Assembly: GCF_003148905.1 (NCBI RefSeq)
Contig: NZ_QGHC01000007.1
Coordinates: 186,001-250,000, forward strand
DNA from: Fulvimonas soli
Lineage (GTDB): Bacteria; Pseudomonadota; Gammaproteobacteria; Xanthomonadales; Rhodanobacteraceae
Length of the DNA stretch: 64,000 bases
Reading direction: 5' to 3'
Each line of letters starts with the position of its first letter. Position 1 is the stretch's first letter. Position numbers and translations under genes: made by a program. Under the pieces are notes generated by a model that saw nothing but the letters and a program-made list of their open reading frames with translations, was not told the DNA's origin and did not search any database. Of the stretch, positions 53,986 through 61,447 are shown piece after piece.

Positions 53986-55128
53986 ATGAGCAAAGGCTGG
54001 ACGCGCGCGGCCGCGCTGCTCGCCCTGCTGCTGGCCGGCTGCCAGCGCGGCATGCCGCCGGTGGCCTTCCACGCCGAGGGCCGCCCGCCGAGGCTCAGCG
54101 ACTGGCACGTGGTGGAGGCGCGCGGCGGCAGGCTGGTGCTGAACCGGGGCGTGGTGCCCTACGACCTCAACACGCCGCTGTTCACCGACTACGCGCACAA
54201 GCTGCGCACGATCTGGATGCCCAGGGGCGTCTCCGCCAGGTACGACCCGGACGACACCTTCGACTTCCCGGTCGGCACCATCATCAGCAAGACCTTCTAC
54301 TACCCGCGCGCCGCCGACGGCACCTTCACCCACGTCGCGCGCACCTACGACAGCTCGAAGGACTTCGCCGGCGAGGGGCTGGACCTGTCGCGCGTGCACC
54401 TGGTCGAGACGCGCCTGCTGGTGCGCCGCGCGGACGGCTGGACCGCGCTGCCCTACGTGTGGAACGACGCGCAGACCGAGGCGACCCTGCAGCGTACCGG
54501 CGCGGTGGAGCCGCTCACCCTGGTCGCCGACGACGGCAGCCGCGAGGACTTCAACTACGTGGTGCCCGACGAGAGCCAGTGCGCCAGCTGCCACGCGCAG
54601 GACTGGATCAGCCGCAAGGTGCACCCGATCGGCCCCAAGGCGCGCCACGTCAACAAGGACTACGCCTACGCCGGCGGCGTCGAGAACCAGCTCGCGCACC
54701 TGGCCAAGCTCGGCTACCTGAGCGGCGCGCCGGCGCCCGCGCAGGCGCCGCGCGACGCCGACTGGAGCGACCCGAAGGCGCCGCTGGACGCGCGCGCGCG
54801 CGCCTACCTGGACATCAACTGCGGCCACTGCCACAACGCGCACGGCGCGGCCAACACCACCGGCCTCACGCTGGACTGGCGCACGCCGGAAGACCGCCAC
54901 CTGGGCCTCTGCAAGCCGCCCACCGCGGCCGGCCAGGGCACCGGCGACCACCTGTTCGACATCGTGCCGGGGCTGCCGGATGAATCGATCCTGCCGTTCC
55001 GGATGGCCTCGAAGGAGCCCGGCGTGATGATGCCGGAACTGGGCCGCAGTACCGTGCACCGCGAAGGCGTGGCACTGATCAAGGCATGGATCGCGGCGCA
55101 GTCGGGGAGCTGCGTGGCGATCCACTGA
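53986..55128 (+). CDS. Diheme c-type cytochrome lipoprotein, SO2930 family
   Basis: 380 residues with a lipoprotein signal (LLALLLAGCQRG). Two heme-binding motifs are present: CASCH at 199-203 and CGHCH at 279-283. Conserved family segments include VPYDLNTPLFTDYAHKLRT near the N-terminus, FPVGTIISKTFYYP, and PEDRHLGLCKPP. It should be an envelope redox protein attached to a membrane. It is paired with the upstream beta-helix lipoprotein and followed 61 bp later by a TonB receptor, which suggests uptake and oxidation of a shared substrate. The substrate is not known. Confidence 0.88.
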   Translation: MSKGWTRAAALLALLLAGCQRGMPPVAFHAEGRPPRLSDWHVVEARGGRLVLNRGVVPYDLNTPLFTDYAHKLRTIWMPRGVSARYDPDDTFDFPVGTIISKTFYYPRAADGTFTHVARTYDSSKDFAGEGLDLSRVHLVETRLLVRRADGWTALPYVWNDAQTEATLQRTGAVEPLTLVADDGSREDFNYVVPDESQCASCHAQDWISRKVHPIGPKARHVNKDYAYAGGVENQLAHLAKLGYLSGAPAPAQAPRDADWSDPKAPLDARARAYLDINCGHCHNAHGAANTTGLTLDWRTPEDRHLGLCKPPTAAGQGTGDHLFDIVPGLPDESILPFRMASKEPGVMMPELGRSTVHREGVALIKAWIAAQSGSCVAIH

Positions 55129-55189
55129 CAGGCTCGACAACGCGGCGCGGCCTTCGCCGCCGCGCCGACCGATGCAAGGGGAGCTCGGC

Positions 55190-57661
55190 ATGCACATGCG
55201 TCAACGACCACTCGCGACCACCCTGCGCCGCCTGCTCGCCGGCGGCGCCCTGCTGCTGTGCGCGCCGCTGGCGGCGCAGGACGCGCCGCAGGAAAGCGCC
55301 GCGCCGCCCGGGGCCGACGCCGCCAAGGCCACCCAGCTCGGCAACATCACGGTGACCGCGCAGAGCCGCTCGCAGGAGATGCAGTCGGTGCCCATCCCGC
55401 TGCAGATCGTCACCGCCCGGCAGGTCGACACGCTGGCCGCCACCGACCTGTCGAAGATGAGCCTGTTCGTGCCCGGCCTGGTGGTCGGCGGCGACCAGCC
55501 GACCCAGCCCAGCTACCAGATGCGCGGCATCAGCACCGACGACTTCGGCGTCGGCACCGAGTCGGCGGTGGGCGTGTACATCGATGGCGTCTACGCCGCG
55601 CGCTCGGGCGGCGCGCTGCTGGCCTTCAACGACATCGCGCGCATCGAGGTGCTGAAGGGCCCGCAGGGCACGCTGTTCGGCCGCAACGCGGCGGCCGGCG
55701 CCATCTCCATCGTCACCAACGAGCCCACCGACAGGCTGGAGGGCAAGGCGCGGCTGCGCTTCGGCAACTACGGCCGGCGCTACGGCGACGCGCTGCTCAA
55801 CGTGCCGCTCAACAAGGACATGGCGCTGCGCGTGAGCGTGCTGGACAACCAGAGCGACGGCTGGGCGAAGGACGCCGCCACCGGCCAGCACTACGGCAAG
55901 GACGACGACTGGGGCAGCCGCGTGTCCTGGCGCTGGAACGTCACGCCGGACACCCGCGTGCTGCTGTCGTGGGACCACGAGGAGCTCAAGCAGCCGCCGC
56001 ATCCGGCGTTCGGGCTGATCCCGGCGTCGGCCTACGTGGCGCGGCCCGGCTCCGGGGTGATGGTGCCGCCGTTCCCGGCCGATCCCTCCACCTATCTCAA
56101 CCCGCTGCACGCCCCGCTCTACAACGACGCGGTGGGCGCCGCCGAGACGCGCCGCTTCGACGGCGCCACGCTCAACATCGACCACGGCTTCGACTGGGGC
56201 AGCCTCACCTCGATCACCGCCTGGCGCGGCTTCGACACGCTCAACCTCGGCGACTACGACGGCACCGACAACCTCGACACCTACCTCGACACCGCCAACG
56301 TCGAGCACAACAACAGCTGGTACCAGGAGTTCAAGCTGGCCGGCAACACCGCGCTGATCGACTGGGTGGCGGGCGTCAGCTGGTACAGCGAGCAGGCGCG
56401 CCAGACCAGCCAGACCAACGTCTACACCGACAGCATCGACACCCTGGCGACCAACGTGCAGGGCGCGGCCTACACCGACACCTTCGCCTTCTACCAGTCG
56501 GTATTGCAGACCCTCGGCGCGCCGTGGAACCAGTACCCGCTGCTCGGCCTGCCGTGGGGCGAGCGCATCAACAACGTGGGCCGCTTCAAGGCCTATGCCG
56601 CCTACGGCGACGTGATCTGGCACCTCAGCGACCGCCTCGACCTCACCACCGGCGTGCGCTTCACCCGCGACCAGAAGGAATTCTCCTGGTTCAACCCGCC
56701 GCGCTCGGCGCCGCAGCTGGACGCCAGCATCGCCGGCCTGATGCCGCTGCTCGACGCCTTCGGCATCGACCCGTCGATTTTCCAGCAGAACATCATCTTC
56801 AACGCCGCCAGCGGCGCGCCGGTGGGCGTGCTGGTCACCAGCCACGACACCTGGAACAACGTCAGCCCGCGCGTGGTGCTGGACTACAAGTTCACCCCCG
56901 ACGTGATGGGCTATGCCTCGGTCACCAAGGGCTACAAGGCCGGCGGCTACAACAGCGTGCAGATCGGCTCGCACTTCGCGCCGGAAAAGGTGACCAACTA
57001 CGAGGCCGGCCTGAAGACCGTGTTCCCCGAGGCCAACCTGCTGCTCAACGGCTCGGTGTACTACTACCGCTACGACAACAAGCAGTCGCTCACGCTCGAT
57101 CCGAACAGCACCGGCAACGGCATCCCGCGCTACCTGGTCAACAGCGCCGACCAGGAGGCCAAGGGCGTCGAGCTGGAGGCGCAGTGGCAGCCGCTCGACG
57201 GCCTGCGCCTGGGCGGCAACCTCGCCTGGATCGACGCCACCTACCGCGACTACGTGGCGCCGTCCGGCGCCGACCTGTCCGGCGAGCCGACCGGCGAGCC
57301 GTACCTCTCCTACGCCGCCAACCTGGCCTACACCTGGCACGGCGTGGCCGGCGGCGAGCTGGAGTTCGACCTCAACCACGCCTACCGCGGCAAGTCGCGC
57401 TGCAACCGCGATTCGCAGCTGCAGGGCACCTGCCAGGTCAGCCCCAACTTCGAGACCGGCGCCGCGCAGCAGCGTACCGACGCGCGGCTGGACTGGCGCG
57501 CGCCGGGCGACCACTGGGGCATCGCGCTCTACTGCAACAACGTGTTCAACAAGCGCTACGTCACCGGCGTGAGCAACATCACCGAGTCGGTGTTCGGCAC
57601 GCCCTACGCCTCGATCACGCCGCCGCGCATGTGGGGCGTGGAGCTGCGCGCGAGGTTCTAG
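55190..57661 (+). CDS. TonB-dependent outer-membrane receptor
   Basis: 823 residues. A signal peptide (ending CAPLAAQ) is followed by a plug domain with ITVTAQSRSQEMQSVPIPLQ, VGVYIDGVYAARSGG and RIEVLKGPQGTLFGRNAAAG. A long barrel ends GVELRARF. The plug type is that of receptors for varied small molecules in sphingomonads and Xanthomonadales rather than strict siderophore receptors. No Fur box precedes it, and its position after the beta-helix and cytochrome genes suggests they work together. The ATG at 55190 has AGGGGAG upstream. Confidence 0.92.
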   Translation: MHMRQRPLATTLRRLLAGGALLLCAPLAAQDAPQESAAPPGADAAKATQLGNITVTAQSRSQEMQSVPIPLQIVTARQVDTLAATDLSKMSLFVPGLVVGGDQPTQPSYQMRGISTDDFGVGTESAVGVYIDGVYAARSGGALLAFNDIARIEVLKGPQGTLFGRNAAAGAISIVTNEPTDRLEGKARLRFGNYGRRYGDALLNVPLNKDMALRVSVLDNQSDGWAKDAATGQHYGKDDDWGSRVSWRWNVTPDTRVLLSWDHEELKQPPHPAFGLIPASAYVARPGSGVMVPPFPADPSTYLNPLHAPLYNDAVGAAETRRFDGATLNIDHGFDWGSLTSITAWRGFDTLNLGDYDGTDNLDTYLDTANVEHNNSWYQEFKLAGNTALIDWVAGVSWYSEQARQTSQTNVYTDSIDTLATNVQGAAYTDTFAFYQSVLQTLGAPWNQYPLLGLPWGERINNVGRFKAYAAYGDVIWHLSDRLDLTTGVRFTRDQKEFSWFNPPRSAPQLDASIAGLMPLLDAFGIDPSIFQQNIIFNAASGAPVGVLVTSHDTWNNVSPRVVLDYKFTPDVMGYASVTKGYKAGGYNSVQIGSHFAPEKVTNYEAGLKTVFPEANLLLNGSVYYYRYDNKQSLTLDPNSTGNGIPRYLVNSADQEAKGVELEAQWQPLDGLRLGGNLAWIDATYRDYVAPSGADLSGEPTGEPYLSYAANLAYTWHGVAGGELEFDLNHAYRGKSRCNRDSQLQGTCQVSPNFETGAAQQRTDARLDWRAPGDHWGIALYCNNVFNKRYVTGVSNITESVFGTPYASITPPRMWGVELRARF

Positions 57662-57758
57662 CGGGGCATGGCCGCGGCGCGGACGATGGCGTCCGTGCCG
57701 CGGCCATGCGCCAGCGCGTACGATTCAGGCCGTCGGCTTTCCATCGCAGGCCCTTTCC

Positions 57759-59165
57759 ATGAGCGACACCGCATCCCCCCTCGGCGAACGGCTCGAACGC
57801 ATGCGCGCCGCGCAGCGCGCCCAGCCGATGCCCGACTGGCCCGCGCGCCGCGCGCGCCTGCGCGCGCTGGAGGCGCTGCTGCTGCAGCACCGCGACGCGA
57901 TCGGCGCGGCGATCGACGCCGACTTCGGCGGCCGCCCGCGCGAGGAGACCGACCTGCTGGAAATCTTCCCCGGCCTGTCGGCGGTGCGCCACGCCCTCGC
58001 CCACGGGCGGCGCTGGATGAAGCCGAGGCGCCGCCTCGCCGAGCTGCTGTTCCTGCCCGCGCGCACCGAGCTGCGCCCGCAGCCGCTGGGCGTGGTCGGC
58101 ATCATCGTGCCGTGGAACTACCCGCTCTATCTCGCCGTCGGCCCGCTGGTGGACGCGCTGGCCGCCGGCAACCGCGCGATGGTGAAGATGAGCGAGTACA
58201 CGCCGCGCTTCTCCGCGCTGTTCGCCGAGCTGGCGGCGCGGCACTTCCCCGGCGGCGAGGTGGACGTGGTGACCGGCGACGCCGACGTGGCGCAGGCGTT
58301 CTCCGCGCTGCCGTTCGACCACCTGCTGTTCACCGGCTCCACCGCGGTGGGCCGCCACGTGATGCGCGCCGCCGCGGCCAACCTCACCCCGGTGACGCTG
58401 GAGCTGGGCGGCAAGTCGCCGGCCATCGTCGGCCCCGGCGCGGACTTCGCGCGCGCGGTGGAGCGCATCGTGTTCGGCAAGCTGGTCAACGCGGGGCAGA
58501 CCTGCATCGCGCCGGACTACGTGCTGCTGCCGCGCGGCCGCGTGGAGGAGTTCGTGCAGGCCGCGCGCGCCACCGCGGCGCGGATGTACCCGGACATCGC
58601 GCGCAACGGCCAGTACGCCAGCATCGTCTCCGAGCGCCAGCACGCGCGCCTGCGCGCGCTGCGCGACGAGGCGGTGGCGGCCGGCGCGCGCGCCGAGGCG
58701 CTGGGTGCCGAGGACCCGGCGCGGCGGCGGCTGCCGCCGACCCTGCTGCTCGGCGCCACCGACGCGATGCGGGTGATGCAGGAGGAGATCTTCGGCCCGC
58801 TGCTGCCGCTGCTGCCGTACGACACGCTGGACGAGGCGATCGCCTACGTCGCGGCGCGGCCGCACCCGCTGGCGCTGTACCTGTTCGAGCGCGACCGCGC
58901 GGCCATCGAGAAGGTGCTCTCGCTCACCGTGGCCGGCGGCGTCACCGTCAACGACACGCTCTACCACATCGCCCAGCACGGCCTGCCGTTCGGCGGCATC
59001 GGCCCGTCCGGCATGGGCGGCTACCACGGCGAGGCGGGCTTCCGCACCTTCTCGCACCTCAAGCCGGTGTTCCGCCAGGCCCGCCTCAACGGCGCCGGCC
59101 TGCTCAACCCGCCCTACGGCGCGCGCTTCCGCCGCATGCTGGCGCTGATGCTCAAGCGCGGCTGA
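57759..59165 (+). CDS. calB: Coniferyl aldehyde dehydrogenase
   Basis: 468 residues, class 3-like aldehyde dehydrogenase. Catalytic Cys249 is in NAGQTCIAPDYVL, the Glu motif is TLELGGKSPAIVG, and the N-terminal PWNYPLYLAVGPL and FTGSTAVGRHV segments bind NAD. The closest named family is coniferyl aldehyde dehydrogenase, which oxidises coniferaldehyde to ferulate; activity on other aromatic or aliphatic aldehydes is equally possible. A REP-like repeat follows the stop. Confidence 0.88.
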   Translation: MSDTASPLGERLERMRAAQRAQPMPDWPARRARLRALEALLLQHRDAIGAAIDADFGGRPREETDLLEIFPGLSAVRHALAHGRRWMKPRRRLAELLFLPARTELRPQPLGVVGIIVPWNYPLYLAVGPLVDALAAGNRAMVKMSEYTPRFSALFAELAARHFPGGEVDVVTGDADVAQAFSALPFDHLLFTGSTAVGRHVMRAAAANLTPVTLELGGKSPAIVGPGADFARAVERIVFGKLVNAGQTCIAPDYVLLPRGRVEEFVQAARATAARMYPDIARNGQYASIVSERQHARLRALRDEAVAAGARAEALGAEDPARRRLPPTLLLGATDAMRVMQEEIFGPLLPLLPYDTLDEAIAYVAARPHPLALYLFERDRAAIEKVLSLTVAGGVTVNDTLYHIAQHGLPFGGIGPSGMGGYHGEAGFRTFSHLKPVFRQARLNGAGLLNPPYGARFRRMLALMLKRG

Positions 59166-59194
59166 AGCCGGCGGGGGCGGCTTCTCCAGCCAGG

Positions 59195-59253
59195 TATCGC
59201 GGCCGGAGGCCGCTCCCACCAGGCCAGCCGCGGGGGCGGCCTCCGGCCGCGAC
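59195..59253. repeat. REP-like palindrome after calB
   Basis: TCGCGGCCGGAGGCCGCTCC is followed after a short spacer by GGGGCGGCCTCCGGCCGCGA. This is the same dispersed family as in gspJ and the gaps at 13858 and 48815. It sits between convergent calB and fadL. Confidence 0.85.
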
Positions 59254-59341
59254 ACCCGATAGCTGAACCTTAGAGCCGAGACAATCTCCATCTGACTCGC
59301 GCGCGCAGCCCAGCCGGGTGGACCGCTCCCCGCTTCTGAAA

Positions 59342-59368
59342 AGAACGCCCCGCATTGCGGGGCGTTCT
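59342..59368 (-). terminator. Rho-independent terminator of fadL
   Basis: A 12-bp stem AGAACGCCCCGC/GCGGGGCGTTCT with a 3-nt loop is followed on the minus strand by TTTTC. It lies 28 bp past the fadL stop and is the clearest terminator in the window. Confidence 0.85.
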
Positions 59369-59396
59369 ACCTGGCAACGCTTCCGTCCGGCGCGGC

Positions 59397-60824
59397 TCAG
59401 AAGCGGTACTGTGCCGACACGCTCAGCAGGTTGCCGTAGTCGTCGTAGCTACCGTTCAGCACGTCGCCGGTGGAGCTTGTGGTGTTGACGTGGGCATTGT
59501 TCACGAACACGTGCACGTACGAGGCGTTGATCTCGAAGCGATCGCTGGCCTTGTAGCCGATGCCCACCGCCGCAAACTGGCGTGTGGAATCGGGCACGCG
59601 GGCATCGCGGGTGGCGTTGTAGGTCGGCGTGGTGTCGATCGCGATGCCGCCGCGCAGCGTCACCTTGTCGTTGAGGTAGTAGTCGCCACCGATCGAAGCG
59701 AACCAGGTGTTGCGCCACTGGAACGGCTCCACCGTATCCGGCTGCGCCGGGTTACCGTACTTGACCGTGAGGTCCTTGAACACGTCCCACTTGGTCCAAT
59801 TGACGTCGATACCCAGGCCGAACTTCTCGTCCTGGTGCCAGTAGCTCAGGCCCGCGGTGGCCGGCGTGGTGAAGTCCGCCGAGCCGGTGGTGTGCGTGAA
59901 CGGCACGCCGCCCAGGCCCGCCAGCAGCGGCGCCACCGCCGGGTTGGACAGCAGTGCACCCACATTGTTGGGCACCTGGAAGTTGGCGGTGCCGGTGAGC
60001 TTGTGGTCGATCTTGGAGCGGTAGTTCAGCGCCAAGCGGTCCTGTGGGGTGAGCTTCCAGAATGCGCCGACCTGCCAGCCGTAACCCCAGTCGTCGCCCT
60101 TGATCTTGGCGTAGCCGTCGCTGCCCTGTGGTACCAGCAGACCCACCTGCTGCAGGAACGCCGGCGGCAGCGCGCCGGCCTGCACGCCCTGCTGCGCCAG
60201 GCCCAGCGCCACGGCGTTGAAGTTCACCGCCGAGGTCAGCTCGGCCGAGGTCTTCTGCGCGATCGCGCTCACGCCCAGGCTGAAGTCATCTGTAACGTCG
60301 TAGGAGGCCGACAGGGTCGCGTCCAGCGACTCGAAGCGCGACTTGACGGCGTTGTAGCGGCCCACCCAGTCGCGGTCGTATTCGGTCTGGAAGCCGAACG
60401 GCACGGTGAAGCCCAGGCCCAGGTGCCAGCGATCGGCGATCTTGCCGGCGATGAACAGCGAGGGCACTGGCAGCGTGGTGCCGGCGTCGCCGCCGTTGCC
60501 GCCGCTGATCGGGCGGCCGAGCGCGTCGTGCGCGCTGCCGTTGAACTTGGCGCTGAAGTTGATCGCGGTAACGTCGCCCTGCACGTAGACGCCATCCAGC
60601 AGGGTCATCGCGGCCGGATTGTTGGCGACCACCGAGGCGTCACCACCGGCCGCCGTGGAGCCGGCATAGGCGCGGCCCATGCTCTTGGCGCTGTCCTCCT
60701 TCAGTTGGAAGGCGCTGGCGCGGGCCGCCTGCGGGACCGCGAGCGCACCGGCGATGGCGACGCTCAGCACGGCCAGCGCCAGCGGTCGCGCAGCGCCCTG
60801 GAGGGAACGGAAAGACTTCTGCAT
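59397..60824 (-). CDS. fadL: FadL-family outer-membrane hydrophobic-compound transporter
   Basis: 475 residues. After a long signal peptide (ending AARASA) the mature protein begins FQLKEDSAKSMGRAYAGSTA, the inserted N-terminal hatch of FadL, followed by NNPAAMTLL. Then comes a 14-strand barrel ending SVSAQYRF with the C-terminal aromatic. It carries long-chain fatty acids or other hydrophobic molecules across the outer membrane. Its codon use is less GC-extreme than its neighbours. The ATG at 60824 has AGGAG upstream. Confidence 0.93.
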   Translation of the reverse strand: MQKSFRSLQGAARPLALAVLSVAIAGALAVPQAARASAFQLKEDSAKSMGRAYAGSTAAGGDASVVANNPAAMTLLDGVYVQGDVTAINFSAKFNGSAHDALGRPISGGNGGDAGTTLPVPSLFIAGKIADRWHLGLGFTVPFGFQTEYDRDWVGRYNAVKSRFESLDATLSASYDVTDDFSLGVSAIAQKTSAELTSAVNFNAVALGLAQQGVQAGALPPAFLQQVGLLVPQGSDGYAKIKGDDWGYGWQVGAFWKLTPQDRLALNYRSKIDHKLTGTANFQVPNNVGALLSNPAVAPLLAGLGGVPFTHTTGSADFTTPATAGLSYWHQDEKFGLGIDVNWTKWDVFKDLTVKYGNPAQPDTVEPFQWRNTWFASIGGDYYLNDKVTLRGGIAIDTTPTYNATRDARVPDSTRQFAAVGIGYKASDRFEINASYVHVFVNNAHVNTTSSTGDVLNGSYDDYGNLLSVSAQYRF

Positions 60825-61060
60825 CGCTTGCTCCTGCTAATTGTTTGGATACGGCTCGGGGTGGACGGAACCGCGCTCGGCGATTATTTTCATACGCGCG
60901 TTTGACGTTCCTGCGCGCCACTCTGCCCACCCCTTCCCGGCCTTGCAAGTGCGACCGCAGCATGCGCGCCGTGGACATCGCCGTGACGCCGCATCGCTAA
61001 CCTAGGGCCGCCGACGTCCGCATTCCGCGGTCGCGTCCCGCCTGCCGATCCGAGCCGCCC

Positions 61061-61357
61061 ATGCACTGCTACGTCTACGCCAGCCAGCACAAGAGCGACA
61101 CCTACGTGTGGCTCGCCGCGCGCGACGATTTCGCCGCGCTGCCGGAGTCGCTGTCGCTGCTGCTGGGCGACCTGCGCTTCGTGCTGGAGGTGGAGCTGGA
61201 CGAGCGGCGGCAGCTGCCGCACGAGGACAGCCGCGTGGTGCTCGAACACCTGCGCGCGCAGGGCTGGCACCTGCAGCTGCCGCCGAAGGAGACGCTGGCG
61301 GTGGGCCACGTGATCGCCCAGCGGCACGGCCAGCCGGCGGACGACCGCGACGCCTGA
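61061..61357 (+). CDS. YcgL-domain protein
   Basis: 98 residues. The N-terminus MHCYVYASQHKSDTYVWLA and the following LPESLSLLLGDLRFVLEVEL are diagnostic of the small YcgL family, which is widespread in Gammaproteobacteria. It is soluble and cytoplasmic. The molecular function is not established. It lies 236 bp from fadL in divergent orientation and 90 bp before the ankyrin gene. Confidence 0.92.
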   Translation: MHCYVYASQHKSDTYVWLAARDDFAALPESLSLLLGDLRFVLEVELDERRQLPHEDSRVVLEHLRAQGWHLQLPPKETLAVGHVIAQRHGQPADDRDA

Positions 61358-61447
61358 GCCGCGCCCTCCGCGCTTGCGCAACCGGCGTGCAGATCGCGTT
61401 AACGCCGGGTTACCTTCTGCCGCGCCGCCGCTTCCTATACTCGCCGC

